The position numbers and the translations under genes are program-made. This document shows positions 22,165 to 33,700 of a DNA stretch of 40,630 nt, piece by piece; within the stretch, counting starts at the first letter, position 1; each line of letters opens with the position of its first letter. Source of the DNA: a virus; the IMG/VR virus record IMGVR_UViG_3300020051_000035, positions 1 to 40,630 of that record. One strand, 5' to 3'. A model generated the notes under the pieces. That model did no database searches. It saw only the letters and a program-made list of their open reading frames with translations, and was not told the origin of the DNA.

Positions 22165-22442
22165 CATACTTCGCCATTTCAGACCTTGTGGGCAACCTTT
22201 TGCCAAGCTTTTTCTCCACAGACAGAGAACGTGTAATCTTTGATTTTTATGTCAGCAAGACAGGCTATGCAGGGAGAGATGGGAGCAAATGTGGAGAGTT
22301 TTGGCAAGAATCTAAAAAGCAGGGATTCTCTCTTGTTGCTTTGGAAATCCCTGATCCGCTACCACTGAAATATCTGCCCCACCAAGTAGAGAACTTTGAT
22401 TACCCTATTTACACACCAATTCCACAACCCACCCAAGCATGA
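22161..22442 (+). CDS. Hypothetical protein
   Basis: A 93-residue protein of unknown function with many aromatic residues and a Pro/Tyr-rich C-terminus (DYPIYTPIPQPTQ). It is AT-richer than the glycosyltransferase genes on both sides and is tied to both by ATGA overlaps. No motif recognised. Confidence 0.55.
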   Translation: MTYFAISDLVGNLLPSFFSTDRERVIFDFYVSKTGYAGRDGSKCGEFWQESKKQGFSLVALEIPDPLPLKYLPHQVENFDYPIYTPIPQPTQA

Positions 22443-23494
22443 AACTCGTCATCCCCGTCTCCCGCCACGACATCCACGCGCTCCCGAACCTGATTGACAC
22501 TCTGATTCACTTCGGCGGTCTCTCCAACCACAACTGCTTCTTTTTCTCGGCACCCTCGGTCATCGAGCAGGTGCATGAACAGGCTGAACGTCTCAGGCCC
22601 AGCATGCAGGAAGTTGTTGTCAAACAGGCTCTCTATGAACCTGAATACGGGATGCCCATGGACGGCGGTGTGCTGTTCTTTGGCGCTGTTTTCAATCTGG
22701 GCAGGGCTCAGAACTCGGACCCTTTCCTCTGGCTTGAGGTGGACTCGTCCCCGCTGGTGCCTGGCTGGCTCGACCTCATCGAGAACGACTACCGCGCCAA
22801 GGGTAAACCGTGCTACGGCAATGTGGTGCCCCTGCCTTTCAACGTGAACGGCAAGCTGGAGATGCGCCCCGGCGAGGACTACATGATGGCAGTGGGTGTC
22901 TATCCTCCGACCATGCACATTGACGAGGCCATCCGTCCGCTCATCCAGGATCTCGGCAACCCGCTGGCCTCGAACCCCAAGGAAAATTTTGACACCTACA
23001 TCCGTGGTGGCATCAAGGCCGTGGGCCGGGTCAACAGTGACCTTATTGCCGACATGTGGAACACCCACGAATACGAACTCACTGCTGACGGCATCACCTG
23101 CAAGGCTGTGGCCACCGACAAACTGGTGCGCTCCCGTGGCGGTCTGGTGCCTGCCACCGCCGTGCTGGTGCATGGCTGCAAGGACGAGTCCCTGCGCAAG
23201 TTGGTGACGGCTGGCAGCAAGAAGATCAAGGTCGTCGTGCCCAAGGTGGAAGAACCAGCCCCCGCTGCACCGGCCAAGCCCGAAGAGAGCTTTCTGGCCT
23301 CCCAGATCAACATGAAGCTGGCCCGTGGCGCTTACCGTCTGTCCGATCTGGCCAAGGACATCGGCCATGTGGGCACAGACCTGAAGCCGTTGAAGGCTGA
23401 TGTCATCGCTGCCGGGTTTGAGGTGGCTGGGCCTGGGTGGATCTCGAAGAAGGCTGCTGTGGCTACCGAGGAAGAAGTGGACCCTTTGAGCTGA
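22439..23494 (+). CDS. GT-A-like glycosyltransferase with C-terminal winged-helix-like domain
   Basis: A 351-residue protein. Residues 1 to about 260 are a putative GT-A domain with FLWLEVDSSPLVPGWLD (E-x-D site) and are paralogous to the protein at 20078. After a Pro/Glu/Lys linker of about 25 residues (VEEPAPAAPAKPEE) comes a compact C-terminal domain of about 50 residues (GAYRLSDLAKDIGHVGTDLK, then LKADVIAAGFEVAG) that looks like a small winged-helix or HTH-type DNA-binding domain. A glycosyltransferase joined to such a domain is unusual and might act on modified DNA. It is the last gene before the terminator at 23510. Confidence 0.6.
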   Translation: MKLVIPVSRHDIHALPNLIDTLIHFGGLSNHNCFFFSAPSVIEQVHEQAERLRPSMQEVVVKQALYEPEYGMPMDGGVLFFGAVFNLGRAQNSDPFLWLEVDSSPLVPGWLDLIENDYRAKGKPCYGNVVPLPFNVNGKLEMRPGEDYMMAVGVYPPTMHIDEAIRPLIQDLGNPLASNPKENFDTYIRGGIKAVGRVNSDLIADMWNTHEYELTADGITCKAVATDKLVRSRGGLVPATAVLVHGCKDESLRKLVTAGSKKIKVVVPKVEEPAPAAPAKPEESFLASQINMKLARGAYRLSDLAKDIGHVGTDLKPLKADVIAAGFEVAGPGWISKKAAVATEEEVDPLS

Positions 23495-23509
23495 TTGATT
23501 TTAAAAGCC

Positions 23510-23552
23510 GCCCCAAGTGATAACGTAAAATGTCATTGCTTGGGGCTTTTTT
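23510..23552 (+). terminator. Rho-independent terminator of the glycan cluster
   Basis: A stem GCCCCAAG at 23510-23517 pairs with CTTGGGGC at 23539-23546 and is followed by TTTTTT at 23547-23552. The 21-base loop itself can form a shorter pairing. It lies 15 bases after the glycosyltransferase stop and would end the rightward operon. Confidence 0.85.
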
Positions 23553-23572
23553 ATGTGATAACGATTTGTGTT

Positions 23573-24214
23573 ATGACAACTGAATCCGACAGGCCACCAA
23601 GATATGTAAATGGTAAAAGTAACCCTCTTTATGTGAAATGGTACAGAGCTAAAAACCACTCCAAAAAACAGGATTATGCAAAACGATACTATTTATTACA
23701 CAAAAAGAAATCATCAATGCCATGTGAGTGTGGTTGCGGCAAAAAAGTTGACTGTGAAGGCGCTCGTTTCATTAGGGGGCATTGCATGCGTCTGGATTCC
23801 ATTAAAGAAAAGCATAAAGGCAAAATAGATACAACTATACATAGCCCACATTACAAAGGCCGGATGTCTGAGACCTTGTTAAAAAAGAGAGAAAATCACC
23901 AATGCGCACTTGTATGGCGTATTAAATCTCCTGATAACCAAATCTACACTTTTAGAAATCTCATGTTGTTTGTCAGAGAAAATGGCCACTTGTTTGATCC
24001 TAATGATGCTGTGGCAAAACTAGGCCAAAGATGTTGCAATGCTGTTTCTGGGATATGTTCAATAAGCCCCAGAGCAAAAAGACCCAAAGGGTCATGGAAA
24101 GGCTGGCGCATCGACTCTCAACAAGAACGTCTTTTCCACGAAGGCAAGACTCTCTTGGAAGACATCACACCACCGGTTTCTTCCAACACCACTCGGGAAA
24201 CTCCACCCCAGTGA
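23573..24214 (+). CDS. Homing-endonuclease-like protein (NUMOD-type DNA-binding)
   Basis: A 213-residue, very basic and AT-rich gene unlike its neighbours. Near residue 50 is a CxCxCG motif then RFIRGHC (C51, C53, C55, H70), as in phage homing endonucleases. The C-terminal half has WRIKSPDNQIYTFRNLMLFVREN and SWKGWRI, the pattern of the DNA-recognition domain of free-standing homing endonucleases. A full HNH or GIY-YIG core is not clearly visible, so it might be reduced. GTGATAACG occurs at 23517-23525 and again at 23555-23563 before the start. The last 50 bases overlap the end of the gene on the other strand. Confidence 0.65.
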   Translation: MTTESDRPPRYVNGKSNPLYVKWYRAKNHSKKQDYAKRYYLLHKKKSSMPCECGCGKKVDCEGARFIRGHCMRLDSIKEKHKGKIDTTIHSPHYKGRMSETLLKKRENHQCALVWRIKSPDNQIYTFRNLMLFVRENGHLFDPNDAVAKLGQRCCNAVSGICSISPRAKRPKGSWKGWRIDSQQERLFHEGKTLLEDITPPVSSNTTRETPPQ

Positions 24215-24740
24215 TGTCCATGGCATCGAGAGGCATGTGGACGGCCACCTTGTTGTAACATCCACATGCCTTGCAGCTTTGCAGTTTGTCATCACTGGTC
24301 GTGGGTGGCGGCATCCCGGCACGCTCGGCCAGCCACTTGATGGCCCCACGGCAGCCCCAGCAGCCATCCACATGGATGTTCAACGGGCACCCGGCACAGA
24401 CGGCAGCACGGCGGTCTGACTCTTCCTTGGACACCCATTTGCCGCCGTCCTGAAGCCACTTCAGCGCCGTGTTGGCGAAGCGCCAGATGTCATCGAGTGA
24501 GAGCACTCGTTCGATCTCCCCCACTTCGAGACAGTCGAGGCCGGGGTTCTGCTGGCACATCTGATCTTTGACCATTTCCTCCCACATCGGCGGGGGGTCA
24601 ATGCCATTGGCGATCCACGTCCGGCGCACCCGGTCCAGCACAGCCCCGAGGTGGTTGTCATTGCACACCACACCCGTGATCGTGTCTGTGTATTTCCACC
24701 CCCCTTGGGGCATCATGTGTTCGTGGCGGGGTGATTTCAT
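24165..24740 (-). CDS. Cysteine-rich metal-binding protein
   Basis: A 191-residue protein with a cluster C115-x2-C118, C127-x2-C130 and C156-x2-C159-x-C161 (VCAGCPL, GCWGC, CKACGC). It could bind two zinc ions or an iron-sulfur cluster. The first ~110 residues look helical and unrelated to metal binding (DDIWRFANTALKWLQDGG). It is the last gene of the leftward structural operon, starting in an ATGA overlap with the end of the giant gene, and may work with that protein. The function is unknown. Confidence 0.65.
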   Translation of the reverse strand: MKSPRHEHMMPQGGWKYTDTITGVVCNDNHLGAVLDRVRRTWIANGIDPPPMWEEMVKDQMCQQNPGLDCLEVGEIERVLSLDDIWRFANTALKWLQDGGKWVSKEESDRRAAVCAGCPLNIHVDGCWGCRGAIKWLAERAGMPPPTTSDDKLQSCKACGCYNKVAVHMPLDAMDITGVEFPEWCWKKPVV

Positions 24741-27700
24741 GGCTGAGTAGCTGGTGCGACAAGGGCTGCCCGTTCGGCGCGGTCACGGGCGGCGGCTGAG
24801 AGTTTCCCCATCAATTCCTTGGCATTTTCGTGAGGCATCTTGGTGAGGCGTTCTCCATGCTTCAAGACCAGATCACGGTAGTTGTTCCCCACAAAGGTGA
24901 CAAACCGTTTCTGCTCGGCATCGGTCATCTCACGGGACCGCTTGCCACGACCCACACGACGGTTGGCCGGGTCAGCCGGGGTGAGCCACAGGCCGTTGCT
25001 GCCGAGCTGGCCCAGCAGACGGTATTCCCTGGCCTCGGGCTGTGCTTGGTATTCGCGGCTCCATGGGGTGCGGCTCACCTCGACCTGTTTGCCGAAAATG
25101 TCGAGCAGCGGACCACCCACGTAGCGCCGGTAGATCGGGATCTCCTTGGCGAAGTTTTCCCATCCCTCGTACTTGCGCAGTTTGCCGCTGCCCACGGTGC
25201 CCCCATAGGTGCCAAAAGCCCCCAGATCGACTTCTTTGAAAATACGAGGGATGAAACCGCCAGTGTAGTTTCCAAGAACTTTCGAGACTTTCTTGATTGA
25301 AGCATCTACAGGGTCGTGTGAATGGATATTGCTGCCGAAAATTTCCATGAGTTGAGATAGTGCTGTAGTATCGGCAAAGGATGAACCTGCTGCCCATGCT
25401 ACGGTGGCCACAATTTCTGAATCTGTTGTTTTTTTCCAATCCTCGGGGTCATATTTGATTCGGTCAGCCATGGCACCGATGGCAGCAAACAAGCTCGACA
25501 CAGGCCAGTTGGCATAGTTGAAAACATGCCCATTGAAGCTGATTGAGTTTGGCTTCAACCCCGCAGCCATGAGCTGTTTGATTTTAGCCGATGTGAGTCC
25601 GGCCCATGAACCTTGCCACCCCCATCCACGTTTATCGTCGTCTGGCTCATCCGCTATGGCCTTGAGGATGACAATGCCCGCCATGGCGATGGCGGCGCTG
25701 ATCACTTGGTTTTTGATGATGGCCTGGTTTTTGACCTGTCCGGCGTAATCTTTCTCAAAAAGACGGGCAAGCCCGAGCAACGGGATAAACCCAAGAGTTT
25801 GGTTGAGCTTGTTGCTTCCAAACCGAGCAAAACGAAGGCCCACAACGTTAAGCATTTGGTGAGTCGCAAAATGTGTAAGCACAGCAATAGCCTGCTGGGC
25901 TTTCATTTTTACCAGTCCTTCTTTTTCAGCTTTGAGATTGCCAGTGTATTTGACATATTTTGCTGAGAAACTTTCTGCCCTGTTTGATGCTCCTCGGATA
26001 ATATTATAAATACCTCCACCCAGCCCCTCGGGGTTGAGTGTCATGGCCCCCTGCGCGGCCACAAAGTTGGCATCTTCGAGGACATTGGCATATTTGGAGA
26101 GCACGGCTTCCATCAGGTCAATGGCCTGGCGGGTGACGAGCGCCTGCTGCTGCCATGTTTTGGGTTCTTCGTCACCCCACCATGTGTTAAGCGCCTTCTT
26201 GCGGTAGTTCGCCAGATCGGTCTCACTGGCCACACGAGCTTTCTCGTAGGTCTTGCTGTTGAGGAACTGAGCCACCGGCAGCATGCCATGACGGGTGATC
26301 GTGGAGTTGAACAAATCCCCCGCCGTGAGCATCTTCTCGAAGAAATGCATGAACCGGCCCAACGTGCGTGTGGCGGGGTTCTTGCTCTGCGTCATGCGCC
26401 AGCCGATGGACTGCGGGTTGTTGCGCCCGGTGTCGAAGAACTGCATGAATGCCGGGTCAGAGTCGGCCAGCAGGTTCTTGTCACCAGTCCTGACATATTG
26501 CCATGCCAACTGTACAGCCCGTGGGTATGACTTAAAGTAATTCGTGATCGACTGCATCGCCGCATCAGTGCCTTCCGAGCGTCTGCCTTGCAGGTGGGCA
26601 TTGATGACCGTGGCCATGGCATGGGTGAAAACCTCGAATCCGCCGCTCAGGAAGGCCATCCCAATGGTGAAGATGGTACGGGGGCCGGAGAGCACGGAAG
26701 TCACCCACCATGCCGACAGAATCTCGGCAGTCGAGAGTCCGGTCTTGCGGGCGATGATCTTGACAATCTCATCCGTCTTGGCCCGGCGCTCATGCACCGG
26801 GATGTCGGGCTGCTGAAGTTCCTTGGCCAGTGTTTCGAGCTTCTTGTTCTCGTCATCAGTAAGCTTCTGAAAACCGAACTTCTCGGCAATGTCCTGAGCA
26901 ATGATGTCGTTGTTGAGTTCACCCCGGTTGATGGCCTGGATGAACTTCGGAATGGCCCCCTTGACAGCTTCCTTGCCTTTCGCCGTGGCATGACGGCGCT
27001 TGAGCACGGCTGCCACCTTGGCCTCGGTCAGGGCCGTGCGCTTGGCCTCCCATTGCTTGGCAAACATGTCGGCCAGTTCCTGCTGCTCGGCTGCCGTGAG
27101 GTTCGAGAGCACCGGATCGGCCTTCATGTACTCCATCATCGACTTGGCCTTGGCCTCCTGCGACTGCGGGGAGCTGCTAAAGAGTTTGCCCCATGAAATG
27201 TTCTCCGGCAGCAGCGGGGTCTTGTCACCCGAACGCTTGCGGGCAATGTCCAATAGCCGGTTGAACGTCTGAGTCACAGCCGGGGAGAACACGCCAGCCC
27301 GTTGAGCGGCACGACGGCGTGCGTTGGACCTGACCTTGGCGGCACGCAGGTCTGCCACAAGCTGGTTGAACGCGGCAATGATGTAGGGCTGGTTGCTGAC
27401 CCAGCGTGCCGGGTCCACGTTGCCCACTTTCTCGACGGCCTCGTTGATCTTGCCCTGAGCCGCCCTGAGAGCGCCCTCGGGATTGTCCATGATCTTCTCG
27501 TTGTTGTCGAACGCGGTCTCGGCCAGCGCGTCACGGAGCACGCTGAATGCCTGTCCACGCGCCCACAGGTGTGCGGGCACCTCGGCGGCAATGGCTGCGA
27601 GCTGGTCGTCCAGCTGCTGCTCGATGTCGGCAGCCTCTTCTTCGGTCAGACCTTCCAGTCCTTCGGTGGCCCGCTTGGCCAGCGTGGCACGGATCTGCTC

Positions 27701-30700
27701 ACGGGCCTTCTCCCATGCCTCACGGATCAGTTGCTCGTTGTTGCGCACCCGGCCAAACGCATCAATGGCCTTCTCACCCAGAGACTCGGTTGGGCCTGTG
27801 GCCTTGGGCAGGTTGAGGTTGTCAGCAAGGATGCGCGTGATCTGCTTGATGACGCTGTTGAGGTTTTTGCTGGGGGCTTTTTTCGGCGTGATGGCACTGC
27901 GAACTTTACCGACCAGCGAGTCCACGATGCTCTGCTCGAACTGGCTCTTGAGCGAGTCCTGTGAAGCCGTCAAAGCTTCCACCGCTGATGTGATGTCAGT
28001 TGGCACCCCGAGCTGTTCGGACAGCCGGTTCACCAGCGTGGCGATGCGCCTGGCATCAGGATTAGCCTTTGCCTTGGGGCCTTTGCCCAGCATCTTCTTG
28101 GCAGCAGCAGAAATGTCATTCTGTCTTTTTGCAAAAAGTGCATCAAGCTGATCATCTGACAGGTTGTTCAATTCTTCGTATCGAGCTTGAGAAACGACAC
28201 CAGCCAATGACGCAGATGGTTTTGCTGCATTCTTGTCCGCTTTGGCTTTTCTGGCTGCCTTGATCTGCAAAATAACCCCAATCTCTGTGATCCAGTCCTT
28301 GAGGTTACTCCACAAGGTTTTGTTCTCCTTGTTCAAAGCCTCTTCCCCTTCACGGAATGCGGCTTCCATGGCATCATCAGCCAGTTCTTGGTCAGCCGTG
28401 CGGCCAGACTCGGCAACAATCTTCTTGACCTCATCGGTTTTGATGTCGGCGTTGGCCTCGGCAATGTCATTGGCCTGCTGCTGATGCTCTTTCTTGATGC
28501 CATTGAGCACGAAGAGATGCTGATACCGTGGATGGTTGTGGATCATGGCCCCGCTGCCGAGAGCACGACCTGCACGCTCACGAGTGACCTCATAAGCACT
28601 GAAAGCACCAGGGGCATCCCGGCGCATTGCTTCGGCCAGCAGAACGCTCATCATGTCATTATCAATGCCAAGCTGACGGATCACGGCTGGGCTGGTGATT
28701 TCGTCAACCCATTCTTCCTTGGACACGCCTTCAGATTCCATAGCGTCAAAAATCTGCACAGCAGCATCCACATGGGATTCACCCGACTGCTGTGTGAATG
28801 TGTGAACAGGATTGACCCCAGCCGGGCTTTGTGTCTGTGGTTGCTCAGACTCTGTGATGCCACCAGATGCTGTCTGGGCCACCTCTACAACGCGCTTCAG
28901 TTTTTCAGCCACCTCGGGGCGGAAAGATGCATTTGGTGGTGCCCCATCAAGCACCATCACATATGACGCTGGAACTCCTTGCGTCCTCACGTTGTACTTC
29001 TCCCCGGCCTCGCGCATCGCGGTGGGTGAGTCAGCCGGTTCGATGTAGGCACCATTGTCATCGTACATCGCCTGCACCTGCTGGCCAAACTCGGCCTCGG
29101 TGAGGTCCGGGTGGGTTTTCTTTGCCTCGGCAAACATGTCATCAAGCGACACCATGGCCGAGGACTTGCCCACCTGTGCTTTCTGATAGACCTCTTGCAG
29201 GTTCACCGGCACGGCGGGAGGCCCGTCACGCATGAGACGAACGGCTTTGGCCGTGTTGGCCAGAGTCTGGTCGAGGGGTGATGTGTATGTGGGGCGGACA
29301 GAGAACCGGATGTCATTGGACTCCGTGTTGAACCGCTGTGAGAGCGGGATCACGTTGCCATTGGCATCGCGGGTGATGGGATCGGCGGATTTGATCTGGT
29401 TGGGGTCAAGTGCCACCCACACGTCTTGCACTTCTTCTGCATCCACTAACCCGTGCCCATCCTCTTGAATGAAAGCACCATCGTATCCTTTTGATCTCAG
29501 CCAGTTTGTGAACTCCACACCCTCCCTGCCATCAAATGCCTCCCACTGATGCTTCAGGGACATGAGCCACCGCGCCATGTGAAAGTCTGCGGTCATCTCT
29601 TCCCCGAATTCTCGCGATTCCAGAATGTCCTGTGCATCCGTGAACTGAAATGGATTCTTGATATTTAAGAACACGCTGATGACCCTTTTGCCTTGCCGCG
29701 CTTTGGCGTATGTCTCCGCAAAGGTTTTGTTCTCAGCGAAAAAGCTGCCATGCCTGTTAGTTTCTATCGTGCCAAAGAAGCCCCAGTCATCCGCAGTAGG
29801 TCTGCCAGATTCAAAAGTATTGAACTCCTGATCAGTGCCGTGATATGTCTTCAGGAGCGGTTTGTCCTGACGGCGCTCCTTGGATGACAACATGCGTTCA
29901 TGAACTACACTATCAGGCATCGCAGCCTTCGCCGCCGCGTCCACCATCGCCTGCTGCTTCGCGACATCGCCGGACTCCACGGCTGCCATGTACTCAGCAT
30001 CCAGAGCACCACGTTCCCCCGCCATCGACGGCTTCACCACCTCAACCCTGATCGGCATTCCGTCCCGTGTCTGGACGTTGTTCTCGGCAAGTTCAAGCGC
30101 CGTGCGCAGCAGCTTCGCCACGTCGTGGATGTCTTTCAATGTGACTTCGCGGCTTCTGCCGGTGAGCTTGCGCCACAGGCTCGCCAGGATGTCCCACAAT
30201 TGCTTCAGCGGCCCCGACTTCGGCGGTGCCTTCAACCGCTCGATCATCTTGGCCATGATTTCCTCCATCAGCCACTCGCGGGAGCCCACGTCTGAGCGCC
30301 AGTTGGCACCGACGCCGTACTCCTCGGCCTTGGCGTCCATCTCACCTTCGTAAATGTTCTGCTCACCCCAGCGCAAGAGTGCCTGCCGTGTCGGCTTGTC
30401 GAGGGCATAGAACCCACGATGCACCAGAGCTTCGTGCGTGATCACCCGTTGCACCGCAGCCTGACCGGGTGGCATGCCCTCCTGTGCGGCCAGTTCGATG
30501 TCACCTTCATAGATGCCCACGTTGTCGGTGAAGACGAACGCACGGCCACCCGAGAACAACCCCTCGAACCGGCTGCTGTCGGGGCTTGTCATGGCTTTGT
30601 TGACCTGCGGGAACGCTTTGCGCAGCCCCTCGTCAGCCAGAAACTCGTCACTGGTGCCCACCCATGCTTTCTGCACGCCGGGCACATCTCCCTGAAGCTC

Positions 30701-33700
30701 GGCAGCCCCGTTGATGGCGTCCACGGCTGACACACCCACCGAGACTTCCTTGCCAAGATGGCCGCGCAAAGACTCAATGGCCTCGGCACGGGATGCCTGC
30801 ACCGGGTTGCCCCGGCTGCTGGCCATGAGCGGTTGCAGTTCGCGCCGTGGCACCTGCACCACCTGGCTGTCTTCAAGGGTCACTTCGGACATCGGCTCTC
30901 CGAGGCTGCCGCGTCCGGCGCTGGCCTTGGTGAGCACACCTTCACGCATGGCTCCGTTCTCATCCTGCCATGTGACGAAATCTCCCTGCGTGACGGGGGC
31001 CTTGTCATCGCTGACCGGGCGCTCGTCTCCACGCTGGGCTTTCTCTTCGCCAATGAGTTTGCGTTCGATAGCGCGTTCACGGGCGGCACCGGCCTCTCGT
31101 TGCACGGCGTTGTCCTCCATCAGACGACGGGCGATTTTCTCAGCCGTAGGCCGGGCCATCGGTTCAGGCAGGAGGGCATCAGCGACTTCCTGCAATTTGC
31201 TTGCAGTATTGCCAGTGAGGTTCTTGATGTCCTGAACGAGCGTCGGGTAGGTGGTCCGTGGTGAAAGCGAAGACTCTTTGATGCGGTCTGGGATGCTCTT
31301 GAGCGGTTTGGCTGTGGCTTCGTTCTGAATGTCCACACGCAGAGGCACGTTGTCACGCAAAGCACGGGCCAGACGGTGGTGCCCTTGGGCCACCTTCAGG
31401 GTGCCGTCTTTCTGACGGATCACCAAGATGGGTCCGGCTTTGTTCAGGTCCATCGACTCACGGGCTGGAGTCTGGTTGTCTTGAATGGCCTGCTCGATCT
31501 CAGCCGGGTTCGGTGTGAGAGCAGCCAGTTGCTCCGGTTGAAGTGTGACGACCCCCTGTACAGACGGGTCAATAGTTGACAATGGCTTATTATCAGCCAT
31601 TTTTCCTGTGGTAACGTCAGAGATCGACCCCTCTGCCGGAGTTCGCGACTCACCTGCATGCTGATCAACGTGGCCCTGTTCGACCAGGGCCACGTTGTTG
31701 GTGATATTGGTCGGGGCTACTTCTTCTTGGCCTTGCGCTGAACGCTGTACGCTATCGCTACGGCCTGCTTCGGTTTTTTCCCGGCTTTGATCTCGGTTTT
31801 GACGTTCTTGGAGAACGCCTTCTTGGATGGGCTCTTGCTGAGTGGCATTGTCTTGGTTTGTTGGTGTTTCGTTGGTGGGGGAGATTTGGTCATTTGTCGC
31901 CTTGACTTCTGTATCAGAAAGTGGTTCTGTGGTCTGCCCGGCTGCCCCCGGCTCCTGTGTTTCGCTTGGCTCTGCGGTTTCTCCTGTTTCCTCCGTTTGA
32001 GCCTCGGGAGTGGGGGCAGCCACATTTTCTGCAATGGCTTGAGCCAGCAGAGGGGAGCCAGATTCAACAGCTTGCTGCTGTGCTTTGGCTTTGAGAGCAT
32101 CCGCTTCAGCGACGACTTCACCCACGGTGCGGCCCAGACCAGCCGAGTTTACAGGAGTGCGTTGCTGCTCCGCAGGTGTTGGCACTGCGGGGACGGTGCC
32201 TTGCTTGGAGAAGGCTTCACCGGCTCCGCCAAGAAGGCCCACCTGCAAGGCGAGGTCCGGCGCTTTGGCCATGAACTCATCGACCACCTGTGAGACCGGC
32301 TTGTCAGGATTGGTCAGACTCGATTCAATGATCTGACTGGCCTGTTCGTCGGGCAGTTCTTCGGCAATTTCCTTGAGCGGGCCGGTCAGCAGCACCGACT
32401 TGAGCTTGCTGCGGGCAGCCTCCATGCCGCCACGGCGCACCAGAGCTTCCACACCGTTGTAACCACCCAAGGCTGTCAGGGCTGCCGTGATGCCTCCTGA
32501 TAGCACGGCGGCACCACGGGAAGCACTCAGTGCCTCCTCTGGGGTCTTGCCCTGCTCGATCATGGCATTGTAGGTGGTCGGAAACTGGGCACCGGCTGTC
32601 TGGGCACCGGCTGCCAACGCGGCTGCGGGGAGACTGCCTCCAGTGAGCACACCAGCACCGATGGCCGGGGCCATGCCCACACCGAGACGGGAAAGACCGC
32701 CCAACGTAGTTGCTGCATTAGCTTTCACACCACCCACATCAAAAACATCTGTCCCTTTTGTGTCACCTTCAAGGTTCTGCACTTCGGACATCAACTGGCT
32801 ACCTTTCTCGACTTCCCCGGCTTTCTTAGCCAGAGCGTCGCTGCCAGTGGTCATGGCTGCCAGGCCGATCCCTTGACTAGCCACATCAGCACCGCCTTGC
32901 ATTGTCCCAGTACCTATGGCACTCACAATCTTCTGGAACCCCGGACGGCCCTGCATGGTGCGCAGGTAATCGAGAGCTTTGTCTTCGGGTCGTTTGGAAC
33001 GCACTTCTGGTGGTTGTTCGGATTCCCACTTGGCAAAAGAGGTCATCTCAGGCAGCACTTTTTCAGCACCAAAGAAGTATGGCTTTGGAGCTTCACCCGC
33101 CGTGTTGAACGTGTTCAAAGCCTTCTTGGCAAAATCGTCACGCCGGGTGTTGTAGTCCGCGAGCGCCAGCAGTTTGGCCTCGGGCGACGCGTCGGTGGAC
33201 TGAATGGCCTGCCGGTATTTCTCCTTGTCGAGAACCAGCGAGGGGTCTGTATAGATGTCACTGCCGAGAACGGCTGCCGGGCGCTCACCACGAAGGGCTT
33301 CCCGTGCTTCCTTGGCCTGTTTTTCAAGTTCTGGGGTGATCCGGCTGCGGATGGCCTCGATTTCTTTCTGCTTGTTTTCAGTGGCCTCCTGTGGGGCACT
33401 CCCTGCTTCGGATTCACCAAAGCCGGACATAAACTGCTGGGTGAGCCCGGCATCTTTCAATGCGAAGCGTGCCTTCTCCAGCTCGTCATAGTCATTGAGT
33501 GCTTGCTGCTGTGCTTTGCTGCGGGCCTGCAAGCTTTGATCGAACTCCTTGACTGCCTGCTCCGGGGCCACCGGTTCACCAAGCAGTTCCCGTCGCTTGG
33601 CCTGACCCGAAGCAAGGAACCCACGCATCCCGGCGCTGTCAATTTGATCGGGGTCGAGGTCTTTGTGGAACTCTTCAACTGTGGACTTGTGCCAGTCGTC

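Noticed and set aside
31787-32293. A cysteine-rich, hydrophobic plus-strand frame resembling a membrane protein, opposite the giant gene linker.
   Set aside because: Its composition is explained by being the reverse complement of a Q/N/T/E/P-rich linker; the opposite strand has the known small basic gene.
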